DNA of 64,000 bases from Escallonia rubra (Eukaryota; Streptophyta; Magnoliopsida; Escalloniales; Escalloniaceae), in assembly GCA_033065855.1 (NCBI GenBank), contig JAVXUO010001676.1, positions 1 to 64,000 of the forward strand, in the 5' to 3' direction. How positions within the stretch are numbered: the stretch's first letter is position 1; each line of letters opens with the position of its first letter. This document shows, one piece after another, positions 48,504-58,226 of this stretch. A model generated the notes under the pieces. The model was not told where the DNA came from. It ran no database searches and was given only the letters and a program-made list of their open reading frames with translations. A program made the translations under genes and the position numbers.

Positions 48504-48559
48504 CCCTAAACCCTAAACCCTAAACCCTAAACCCTAAACCCTAAACCCTAAACCCTAAA
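48504..48559. repeat. Interstitial telomeric repeat, (CCCTAAA)8
   Basis: Eight perfect CCCTAAA units (56 bp) match the usual plant telomere repeat. From 48560 to about 48980 the sequence continues as degenerate units of roughly 30-45 bp around GAACCCTAAATTGAA, as if a telomere-like seed had been expanded and decayed. It sits deep inside CACTA 2, not at a chromosome end. Confidence 0.97.
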
Positions 48560-48989
48560 TTGAAGTACTTGAACCCTAAATTGAATGCCCTAATTCAATC
48601 GAATCCTAAATTAAACTAATTGAACCCCTAATTAAACCCTAAATTGATTGCCCCAATCTAACCGAACCCTAATTGAACCCCAAATTGAACCCCCTAATCC
48701 AACCGAACCCTAAATTGAACTAATTGAATGCCTCAAATCAACCGAACCCTAAATTGAATCAATAGAACCCCCTAATTGAACCCTAAATTGAACTAATTGA
48801 ATCCTAAATTTAATGCCTCAAATCAACCGAACCCTAAATTGAATCAATAGAACCCCCTAATTGTACCTAAATTGAAGTAATTGAACCCTAAATTGAATGC
48901 CCTAATCAAACCGAACCCTAAATGAAACTAATTGAACCCTAAATTGAATGCCCTAATACAATCGAACCCTAAATTGAAATAATTCAAGC

Positions 48990-49352
48990 GCATCGGATAT
49001 GTGAATTTTGAACATTTTTTTCCCATTTGAACATTGATCATTTGTTTGATAATTTTAGGTTGTTAATTGTGCGTTTTAGAATTGTGATTATTGATCGATG
49101 ATTTTAGGTTATTAGCTGTGCATTTGAAGTAATTGCGATTATGAATTGATGATTTTAGGTTGTTAATTGATGATTTTAGATTGTTAATTGTGCATTGAGC
49201 ATTTGAGATATTGAGATTATTGATGGAGGATGGGACTATTATTGCATTGAATGTGTGATTTTTGTTACTTTTTATTGCATTGAGCATTAGAGAATTGAGA
49301 ATTGAGAATTGAGAATTGAGATTGTTGACGGAGGATGGGACCCAATTGGATT
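48990..49352 (+). repeat. Direct repeat, left copy, flanking the B3 cargo
   Basis: This copy begins GCATCGGATATGTGAATTTTG and ends GACGGAGGATGGGACCCAATTGG. The same start, middle (TTTGTTTGATAATTTTAGG) and end are found at 50735-50908. The left copy is longer because GATTTTAGGTTGTTAATTG and AGAATTG units inside it are repeated. Confidence 0.85.
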
Positions 49353-49369
49353 GAGATACCTGTTAGTTA

Positions 49370-49530
49370 GCGCAGACACGGACACCACGTCTGATCGACG
49401 GTGTCCGACATTTAGAAAACAAATTAACGTATGCCGATGTGTCTGGAGGTGCGTGTCGCTGGGCATCGGACACGTGTCCGGAGGCGTCGGACACGTGTCC
49501 AAAGGCGTCGGACACGTGTCGCTGTAATAT
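49370..49530. repeat. Cluster of GGACACGTGTCC palindromes
   Basis: GG(C/A)(G/A)TCGGACACGTGTCC recurs three times at 49462-49520 (18-bp spacing), preceded by related GTGTCCGACA and CACGTCTG text. GGACACGTGTCC is a perfect 12-bp palindrome with a CACGTG (G-box) centre. It lies upstream of the captured B3 exons, in the same cargo segment. Confidence 0.85.
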
Positions 49531-49699
49531 TCAGAATCAATCAGCCCACATCTTTGCCTAAAACCATCCAAGTTTAAAATGAGCATAGAGAGACAAACAA
49601 TGACGAAAACGATTAAAGCATGGACAGTACTTTGGACTTTGTAAAACCATTCTTCAATTCATCAGCTCGAATCTCAAAACAATTAAACTACTACTACTA

Positions 49700-50252
49700 C
49701 TAGTTGTAATCGTAGTTTCATATGCAGTTTGGACTTTGGACCACACCCTTCATATTCCCATGCAGCTCCAACACGAGCTTTGCAGTGTGTTGTGTGCACC
49801 CACCCACCCACCCACCCACCATCCCTCCCACCAACCAAACCCCCATAGCCGCCCCACCTCCCCTCCCCTCCCATCCCCTCCCCTCTTTCTTTCACACACA
49901 TACACACACACGAACTAAACAAGTAGCGACGACTAGGAGCGCTTGAGATCTTCTGATGTACTCTCGCCGTCTCATTTTGAGTGTCATGCTTTCGACTTTA
50001 GTCGGTTCCAAAGTATATAGCAAGCTAGTGCATTACATTTTCTTACTTTCCGTGACATAGGTGGCTATTTGGGTGGTGAAATGATGATGTGCGTAGTTGA
50101 GATTTTTGTGGTAGTCATTTTAGCTACAACTCACTGTGGATCTGTTTTTTTAGCACCACTTTAACATAATTTGATAGATTTAATTCAGCTATGAAGTTGA
50201 TGCTCGTCGATTGAATAATCCTCGATTGGTTTTTCATGTTAAAGTAGGTTAA
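49700..50252. other. Probable upstream flank of the captured B3 gene, with CCCA and CA microsatellites
   Basis: The stretch holds (CACC)n-like repeats (49797-49830) and (CA)n (49892-49910). Ordinary A/T-rich DNA then leads without a break into the B3 start codons at 50253 and 50274. It may be the promoter and 5' UTR of the donor gene, but no reference is available here. Pro/Thr-rich frames in it come from the microsatellite. Confidence 0.4.
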
Positions 50253-50691
50253 ATGGCTTTTGCTTCAGTGAACATGGACGTTTTAGTCAGCAGGCACTTC
50301 TTCAAGGTCATGATGTCTGGTTTTCATACAAAACTTGTATGTAATCCCGCTTTCTCTATGTTTTCGTGTGTTAAAAGTTTTATCTTTCGTTAAAAACTTA
50401 CATGTCTTACTGTATTATGAATATGTTAGGCCATACCGGTAGCATTTTGGCGATTGCTTACCACATTGAGATTTGAAGAAACTTTAACCAGCCGCAAGGG
50501 GTCATGGCTTGTTAAATTGAAGAAGAAGGTTGGCCAAGAGGTTCTTTGCTTCGAAGAGGGTTGGAACGAATTCGTGCAACAACATGACCTCCGGCCATCT
50601 AGGAGACTTTGTAGTCTTTCAACACATGGGCCAAATGCGTTTTCAAGTCAGCGTGTTTGATCAAAGCACTTGTGAAAAGCCTTTCCCCTAA
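50253..50691 (+). pseudogene. Captured B3 DNA-binding domain gene fragment (two exons, intron kept) in CACTA 2
   Basis: Exon 1 (50253-50336) reads MAFASVNMDVLVSRHFFKVM, then MSGFHTKL. A GTATGT donor follows at 50337 and a GTTAG acceptor ends at 50429, giving a 93-bp intron. Exon 2 opens AIPVAFWRLL, then LRFEETLTSRKGSWLVKLKK, LCFEEGWNEFVQQHDLR, and, after a one-base shift near 50595, HLGDFVVFQHMGQMRFQVSV, then FDQSTCEKPFP and TAA (50689-50691). This is one nearly full B3 domain in family order (FFKVM at the start, IP-AFW, GSWLVKV, GW-EFV--H-L--GDFLVF, FD at the end) as in plant REM/B3 transcription factors, which bind DNA in the nucleus. It lacks further domains and its frame is broken, so it is a gene fragment. 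The intron shows capture from genomic DNA, not from mRNA. Confidence 0.87.
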
Positions 50692-50734
50692 TGTTGAACT
50701 CTGAGGCGTAATTAGACAATATTTTAAATTAATC

Positions 50735-50908
50735 GCATCGGATATGTACATTTTGAACAATGTTGTGAACATTGACTATTTGTTTGATAATTTTAGGTTG
50801 TTAATTGTGATTATTGATCGATGATTTGTTAATCGATGATTTTAGATTGTTAATCGTACATCTGATATGTTGAGATTGTTGACGGAGGATGGGACCCAAT
50901 TGATTTGA
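50735..50908 (+). repeat. Direct repeat, right copy, flanking the B3 cargo
   Basis: This is a shorter copy of 48990-49352 in the same orientation, from GCATCGGATATGTACATTTTG to GACGGAGGATGGGACCCAATTG. Together the two copies bracket 49353-50734, which holds the captured gene. Confidence 0.85.
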
Positions 50909-51282
50909 ATTTTTTATTACAGGTTTGGGCATTAAAAAATTTAAAAAAAATTTAAAAAATGATTTTTAACTTTTAGCGACGGATTAATTCCATCGCTAAA
51001 CTTTTTATCCCGTCGCTAATTTCGTAAAAAAGAAAATAAATTAAAGTACGTAAAACATAATTAGCGACGGATATTCCGTCGCTAATTAAAAATAAATCCG
51101 TCGCCAAAAATTGTATATTAGACGACGGATTTTATAATTCCGTCGCTAAACTTTTAGCAACGGCCTTTTATACGAGGGACTTTTAGCGACGGTAATTCCG
51201 TCGCTAAAAGGTTTAGCGACGGAATATAGGCCTTTAGCGACGGGAAAATCCGTCGCTAAAGACCTTATTCCTTGTAGTGTGT

Positions 51283-52089
51283 AATATGCATCCCTAAGCA
51301 TGAATCAAGAGTTAAATCATGGAATAGCATGCTCAATTGAAGTAAATTGGATGAGATAATAAAAAATTGAGCAATTCGAATTTACACAAATTTTGAACAA
51401 TGTAGGTGAAATCAATCGGTGAAAGTGTTGAAATAATGTAATAGAACAAGATTTAGGAAGGATTACATACCAATTTCAAGCCGATCTGCAAAGATTTGAG
51501 TCCTAGTGTGAGAGAAGAAAGAAAGGTCAAAGGTTTTGAGAGAATGAGAAATCTGCCGAAATGGGTCAGATTTATGCCATTTCCCCATAACGCAGTCGAC
51601 TGTATTCCCACAGGCAGTCGACTGTATTGAACACATGCAGTCGACTGTATTCAACACATGCAGTCGACTGTATTTCAACATGTAGTCGACTGTAATGCCA
51701 AAATTCAAACAATCTTGAAATTGAATATGCATATGTGTATGACAATATATATGTGTATGAACTGATTTAAACACAAAGGATATACATGAATATCAACAAA
51801 CTCAATAATTCCGATAGAAAATAATCAAAATATGCTATAAGTATATGAAATAATGCTCAAGCATGTGAAGTGCAACTTGCATGATTGAACCACAAGATGT
51901 GTACCAATAAAGTTACATAGGTAAAGACATGCCAAGTTCTCTTCTAAGAGCGGTAAACCTCTTCGAATCTAATGGTTTAGTGAAGATATCCGCTATTTGG
52001 TGATTTGTATCCATGAAATCCAGAACGATATCACCTTTTTGCACATGATCACGAATAAAATGGTGTTTGATTTCTATGTGCTTTGTGCG
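51283..52089 (-). other. Sirevirus post-pol noncoding region with a CAGTCGACTG cluster
   Basis: Apart from the last part of pol-like text near 51900-52090, this stretch has no recognisable coding. It contains four perfect CAGTCGACTG palindromes and one variant at 51595-51695, followed by A/T-rich DNA. Its left edge continues the 153-bp tandem repeat of 46930-47454 across the CACTA insertion. Confidence 0.6.
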
Positions 52090-52374
52090 TTAATGTTGGA
52101 AGGAATTTTTGCTCAAGTCAATGGCGCTAGAGTTATCGCATAAGATAGGTATGTGATCATAATTGAGTCCAAAGTCCAAAAGAGTTTGTTTCATCCAAAG
52201 AATTTGTACACAACAAGTACCAACCGCCACGTATTCGGCTTCGGTAGTAGAGAGTGCAACCGAGTTTTGCTTTTTGGAACTCCAAGAAACAAGTGAGTGT
52301 CCGGAATTTGCACCCTCCACTAATGCTTTTCCGCACGGTTTTACAATCGGCATAGTCGGCATCGGAGTAACCAA
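52090..52374 (-). pseudogene. Sirevirus RNase H (fossil)
   Basis: The text HSLVSWSSKKQNSVALSTTE, AEYVAVGTCCVQILWMKQTL and PILCDNSSAIDLSKN is the C-terminal half of the copia RNase H domain. It directly follows the RT and closes pol. Confidence 0.88.
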
Positions 52375-52405
52375 CTAGGTCAAAATATGATGTGTTCCCA
52401 GGAAA

Positions 52406-53167
52406 TCATAACCCTAAGTCGTGAATGCCCTTAAGATATCTAAGGATTCTCTTAACGGCAACCAAATGAGATTCCTTAGGACACGCTTGAAATCTAGCAC
52501 ATAAACAAACACTAAACATTATATCGGGTCTACTTGCGGTAAGGTAAAGGAGTGATCCGATCATACCTCGATAGCGCTTAATATCAACGTCCTTACCCTT
52601 TTCATCTTTATCAAGCTTTAATGATGAGCTCATTGGAGTGTCAAAAGTATTTGATTCTTCCATGTTAAATCTCTTGAGTAGCTTTTTGGTGTATTTTGCT
52701 TGGTCGATAAAGATTACATCCTTGCTTTGTTTGATTTGCAATCCAAGGAAGAAGTTGAGTTCTCCCATCATGCTCATTTCAAACTCCTTACTCATACAAG
52801 AAGCAAACTCTTCGCACAAGGATCCCTTAGTAGCACAAAATATAATATCATCAACATAAATTTGCACCAACAATAAGTCCTTGCCCTTAAATATTATAAA
52901 GAGAGTGGTGTCAAGTTTTCCTCTCGAAAAATCATTTTCCAAAAGAAAGCTACTTAGCCTTTCATACCAAGCTCTAGGAGCTTGTATTAAACCATAAAGA
53001 GCTTTGCTAAGCTTGAAAACATGGTTTGAAAATTTTTCATGTTCAAAACCGAGAGGTTGAGCCACATAAACCTCCTCCGAAATAAAACCATTTAGAAAAA
53101 CATTCTTGACATCCATTTGATAAAGTTTAAAATCTTTATAGCAAGCAAAAGCTAAAAGCATTCTCAT
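52406..53167 (-). pseudogene. Sirevirus reverse transcriptase (fossil)
   Basis: The copia RT domain shows YQMDVKNVFLNGFISEEVYV, LSKALYGLIQAPRAWYERL and the catalytic YVDDIIF box. MMGELNFFLGLQIKQSKD and YRGMIGSLLYLTASRPDIMF lead into RNase H. Upstream parts of the same domain are present but broken. Confidence 0.92.
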
Positions 53168-53665
53168 AGAATCAAGTCCAGCAACCGGTGCATAAGTCTC
53201 ATCAAAACTAATTCCATCCTCTTGGTTATAACCTTAGGCCACTAATCTAGCCTTGTTTCTAACCACGATTCCAGATTCATCAAGTTTGTTTCTAACCACG
53301 ATTCCAGATTCATCAAGTTTGTTTCTAAAAATCTATTTTGTGCGTATAATCCTAAAGTTTTGAGGTTTAGGCACAAGGGTCCAAACTTGATTTCTTTCAA
53401 ATTGAACTAGCTCTTCTTGCATAGCAAGCATCCAAGATTCATGATGTAGAGTTTCAGAGAAGTTCTTCGGTTCAATTTGAGAAAGAAATGCTAAATTAAC
53501 ATGTTGTTGAAGAGAGCGTCGAGTTCTTACCCCACTCGAAGGATTACCTAAGATTTGATCGCTTGGATGATCCTTTTTGTAAGTCCAATCTTTTGGTAAT
53601 ACTTGAGAGTTGTCCGAATTTGAAGCATCATTGCTTACTTCCTTGTCTCCCTCTTGAGAGTTTGA

Positions 53666-54955
53666 TTAATGCTCCCTTAGATCAATTTCTTTGGGAATGT
53701 CTTGTAGAATTTCACTTATGTCCAAAGTTCTCATGTCATCGTCCATGTCATCTACATTACCTATGTTATTCCTCAAAAGAAAATGATTAGTCTCATCAAA
53801 AGTGACATTAATGGATTCTTCTACAGCCAAAGTACTTTTATTATAAACTCTATACGCCATACTATTATTAGAGTAACCAAGAAACATTTCCTTATAAGTT
53901 TTGGAATCAAATTTGCTAAGGTGATCCTTGGTATTTAAAATAAAGCATTTGCATCCAAAAACACTAAAAAAGCTCACCTTAAGTTTCTTATCATTAAAAA
54001 GCTCGTAAGGGGTTTTTAACAAAATTTTACACAAAATAATTCTATTAAGTACAAAACATGCACAATTGACCGCCTCCGCCCAAAAGTACTTAGGTAAGCC
54101 ATATTCGTTAAGCATTGTCCTTGCCGCTTCTTGCAATGACCTACTCTTTCTTTCGGCAATACCATTTTGTTGAGGAGTTCTAGGAGCCAAAAAAATATAT
54201 GATATACCAAAGTCATCACACAAAGCTCCTATTTTTTAATTTTTAAATTCTCTACCATGATCACTTTGAATGTAGGTTATCAAATATCCTTTTTGATTTT
54301 GAACACGTTTTGTAAATGAAGTGAACACATCTAGAGATTCATCTTTGGTAGCCAAAAAGAAAGTCCAAGTATAGCGAGAATAGTCATCAACAATAACAAA
54401 ACAATATGATTTACCACCAAGACTAGTAGTAGGGATTGGTCCAAACAAATCCATATGAAGTAATTGTAAGGATCTAAAAGTAGATACCATTTTCTTCGGT
54501 TTGTGGGAACTTTCTTTTGCTTACCCATTTGACAAGCATCACATACTTTGTGTTTTCTCAAACTTGATCTTCGAGAGTCCCCTCACAAGTTCTTTGCTTG
54601 AAATATCCTTCAAATGCTCCATGTGCATGTGACCAAGTCTTCGATGCCAAAGCCAAGATGTTTCATTAATAGCACTAAGACACTTGACATCTTGATTAGC
54701 TAAGTCATTTATTTGTATAGAGTAAACATTGTCATCTCTATTTCCTACCAAAATAGTTTCATTATCCTTCATAGATTGTATAGTACAATGAGAAGATTCA
54801 AAGATAACTTTAAAACCTCTGTCACTAAATTGACTAATAATTAAAAAAATATGCTTCAATCCTTCAACATATAACACATTCTCAATTGAATGTGGTTCCT
54901 TACCAATAGTTCCTTTACCTTTGATTTTTCCTTGAGCATTGTCACCAAAGGTCAC
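53666..54955 (-). pseudogene. Sirevirus protease end, pre-integrase and integrase core (fossil)
   Basis: SIENVLYVEGLKHIFLIISQ and WLWHRRLGHMHMEHLKDIS form the GAG-pre-integrase segment. The integrase core shows HMDLFGPIPTTSLGGKSY, FVIVDDYSRYTWTFFL, a DHGREF box, and APRTPQQNGIAERKSRSLQE with the catalytic Glu region. Its place before the RT confirms copia order. The region is treated as a fossil. Confidence 0.88.
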
Positions 54956-55077
54956 CTTTCCTCCTTCTAATCGAGGTGAAAAGAGATATGTTGCCAGTCA
55001 TATGTCTTGAGCATCCACTATCAAGAATCCACTTCTTGCTACTAGATTTTGCTTTGAGACATACCTATAAACACAAA

Positions 55078-56854
55078 TCAAGTAGTGACTTTTGGTACCC
55101 AAATTTTCTTGGGTCCTTGGGTGTTAGTCTTGCATTTGTATTCTTGACCTTTCACAACCCACATTTTCTTTCTACCTCTAACATAAACAATTCTACAAGG
55201 ACAATAATTAGTCGTATGCCCTTTCTTGTTGCACCAACCGCAATGTGTAAAAGGTGTGCAATAGTTCTTTGGTCGTTTTGTATGAATATTCAACCTAGCT
55301 TGTTGTTGTAAAATTTTAGGAAGCATGGCCATGAGATCTAATCCAAGACCACCTTTGTTTAGGCCAATTCTTTGACTTCCAAGCATGACATCCAAATTGT
55401 TTTGACCACCAACAAATTTTTCAAGACAAATTTTCAAATCACAAATCCCAACTTTTAAATCTTCATTTTGTTTTTCTAGAGCCAAAGTTTTGCAAGAGAT
55501 TTTGTTTTGAGCTAAGAGTGTTAACAAATAATTCAACCAAATCGTTATTCACATATTTCACATATAAATGGTTGGAAATGCATTCATTCTTGGTATGCAA
55601 CTTATTATTTTCCATTATCAACTTCTCAATTTGCTTATTAGCCTCAAATTTTTTTTTTGACAAAATAATATATATTTTTAAAATTTTCTTAGATTCCTTA
55701 TAAAGGCTATCATAAGCATCTTCAAAGCTTTCACTATCGCTATCACTACCGGAAGAAAGGCTTACCTCATCATTTGCCATGAAGCATACATTTGCTTGTT
55801 CATTCTTCACATTGTCTTCATCATTTGAATCGAAGTCACTCCATGTTGGAGTATGTTCGGCATTCATGGCTTTTTCTTTCTCTTTGTTCTCTTTCTTATA
55901 GAATTGTCTTTTCTTAGCTCTTTCCCATACATCTCTTCTTTCCTTCTTTTCCCTTTTGTATATGGGACAATCCATCTTCATGTGTCCCAGTTTGTGGCAT
56001 TTGTAGCAAAGCTTCTCTTCGTTGCTAGCATTTTGTTGCCTTCTCCCACCGTTCCTTCTAAATATCATGAACTTCTTGAAGTTCTTTGCAATCATTGCAA
56101 CATCCTCTTCATCAAATTCTTCTTCATCATCACTTGACTCGAGGTTGGAAGATGAAGCTTTAAGAGTAATTGATGTAGGCTTCTTCTTGATGTCCTCTTG
56201 ATAAAAAAAATTGATTTGCATTTCGTATGTCATTAAAGAGCACATCAATTCATCAAGAGGAAATATGTTAAGATTCTTTGATTCTTGGATAGCGGTGATC
56301 TTTGCATCCCAAGCTCTTGGTAAAGACCTAATCACCTTTCTTACGAGATCACCATTAGTGAATTCTTTGCCCAATTATTTCAAAGGATTCACAATGTTAG
56401 TAAAACGAGTATTCATATCCGTATTGGATTCATTAGGAAGCATTTGGAATAACTCATAATCTCTAAATAATAAGTTCATTTTGGAATCCCTAAGAAGTGA
56501 GGTTCCTTCATGCGTAACTTGTAGAGTATCCCAAATACTCTTGGCGGAATTGCACATAATGACTCTATTGAGTTCATTTGTGTCTGACGCACAAATAAGA
56601 CAATTTTTCGCTCTAGCATTCATACAAATCATTTTCTTATCATGATCGCTATACTCCGATTTGGTTTTCGGCTCCTCATCCTTGTCAACCACCTTCATTG
56701 GAATAAATGGGCCATTCTCAACAATGTCCCACACCTCATAATCTTGAGACTCTAAGTAGATTTTCATCTTAACTTTCCACACACTATCATTGGTCCCATT
56801 AAACAATGGATGCCTAGTGGTAGAACTACCCTCCATTCCCCCAACGTAAGCCAT
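55078..56854 (-). pseudogene. gag: Sirevirus gag region (fossil)
   Basis: The gag region begins MAYVGGMEGSSTTRHPLFNG, with a copia gag domain (NDSVWKVKMKIYLESQDYEV, SAKSIWDTLQVTHEG) and the later ALKASSSNLESSDDEEEFDE type acidic linker. Two zinc knuckles follow: CYKCHKLGHMKMDC and, further on, CGWCNKKGHTTNYC. Family gag packages the genomic RNA. A coiled-coil-like Glu/Lys-rich stretch lies between the knuckles, as in other Sireviruses. The region is treated as a fossil. Confidence 0.88.
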
Positions 56855-56897
56855 GATCGATTAACTCTTTTGGCGTTACCCAATATATCAAGAACCT

Positions 56898-56910
56898 GGC
56901 TCTAACACCA
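56898..56910 (-). other. Sirevirus primer-binding site
   Basis: The minus strand reads TGGTGTTAGAGCC one base after the 5' LTR. It is close to TGGTATCAGAGCC, the complement of the plant initiator methionine tRNA 3' end used by most copia elements. Confidence 0.85.
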
Positions 56911-56911
56911 C

Positions 56912-58226
56912 TGGAAAACAAAAAAATAACCCTAGAGAAGGGGTGGGGGGGTGAATAAGGGTTTAAGACTACTTTAAACAATTAAACACTACAAACTTAG
57001 AGGAAAAATGAAGAACACTTTAAAAGTTTCAAACAACAAACCTCAAACACAATAACTTAAATAAGCAATCTAACCAAACTGCACACAAGTATAAAACAAT
57101 AATAAAGAGAGAAGGGTTTAGAGATACTTGACGCTTGAGATTTAGATGGTTTGGCTCAAATTACCCTCAAGCCTACGTCCACCATTTCAAGGAAGTCCCT
57201 TGAAAGGCCCTAGAATCCACTAGTATGATCTTCCTTACGGGTCAAGATCGAACCGCTTACAATCCCTTGATGCTATACCCACATCAAGAACAAGCTTTGA
57301 CAATCCCAAAGCTCCAAAGCTTGACAATCCCAAGCTTTGATACAAGAAACTTTAGATGATGAAAAGTGTACAAGATTTCACTCTCAAGAAGTAGATGAGT
57401 ACAAGTTTAAGCTCTAGAACAAGAGAGAAGAGTATATGATGACTTTATGAAAGTGTATATCTTTCAAATGTAAGCTCACAATAAATGCTCTCTTTAAATG
57501 GATGAGAAAATGATGGAAACCAAGAGAGATTGAACAATTGCTTTGATCTTTGAGAATATGCAAGATAAGAAAGCTTTGAATGCAATTGATGAATCAAAAC
57601 TATGTCCAAGATGAGTATTTATAGAGTTGGGAATTAATATGACCGTTTGGAGTTAGGTGGAGCATTAAATGCGCCAAACGGTAAATACAGTCGACTGTCA
57701 TGTGCCACTGCAGTCGATTGTATTCCCAAAATAGCCGTTGAAAATTCAAAATTTCCAACTTGCAATCGACTGGAATCCAATGCAGTTGACTGTAACAAGT
57801 TACTGGAAGTATTGCAGTCGACTGTAATACCTCACTGCCCAACTTGCAGTCGACTGCATTCCAATGCAGTCGACTGCATTCCAGAAAATGCAGTTTCCTT
57901 ATTTTGAAAGAATGAAAAACTTTTATGCATGCAAGGGAAACCTATGGGCAAGTTCTAGGTATACAGTCATCGTAACGATCATCTCTCTATGTCTAGTTTA
58001 CAAAGAAGGAAATAAAAGCAATGTAAAATTCAATCGACAAATTCCTTCTTTGGAGCGATCCGTTGAGTGCCTTTGATCGATTTGCTCATCTAGCTGTCCG
58101 TTGGCATGAGTATAAGATTGTACATATTTCTTCATCAACTCAATGCATGTTAGACAACATAATTATCAATGTTGGTTATCATCAAAACCAACTATAATCC
58201 TAGGTCAAATAACCGTAGGGTTAACA
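56912..58226 (-). repeat. 5' LTR of the Sirevirus (1,315 bp)
   Basis: On the minus strand it starts TGTTAACCCTACGG and ends TTTGTTTTCCA, next to the primer-binding site. A TATA box (TATAAATA) lies at 57616-57623. Upstream of it, at 57685-57880, is a cluster of CAGTCGACTG palindromes. A G run of about seven follows CCTAGAGAAGGGGTG on the plus strand. Confidence 0.93.
57616..57623 (-). promoter_or_regulatory. TATA box in the Sirevirus 5' LTR
   Basis: TATAAATA on the minus strand is conserved in the 3' LTR (45116-45123), with a close match in the solo LTR (near 38555). The palindrome cluster begins about 65 bp upstream of it in all three copies. Confidence 0.6.

Larger units (their letters stand above)
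47455..51279. mobile_element. CACTA DNA transposon 2, non-autonomous, 3,825 bp, nested in the Sirevirus
   Basis: The left end is CACTACAAGAAAAGAGGG and the right end CTTATTCCTTGTAGTG. The 3-bp flank TGT is duplicated (47452-47454, 51280-51282). Subterminal DNA is dense with CGTCGCTAAA / TTTAGCGACGG; the left side also has a CCGTCGGTAAA variant (47540-47670). No transposase is recognisable. In order inside: a (CT)n tract and CCGGTCGTCGCAGAACCC repeats (47700-47850), AAATGAGATTGCTG repeats (48070-48300), GCGCCT-rich DNA (48358-48450), telomeric repeats (48504-48559) with a degenerate tail, a direct-repeat-flanked cargo (49353-50734) containing CACGTG palindromes and B3-gene exons, then the right subterminal region. 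Confidence 0.95.

Noticed and set aside
49683-49946. Pro/Thr-rich frame as an extensin-like protein
   Set aside because: It is made by the CACC and CA microsatellites at 49797-49910.
50253-50691. B3 segment as a working host gene
   Set aside because: The frame shifts by one base near 50595 and the segment lies wholly within a CACTA element bounded by TIRs; it is a captured fragment.
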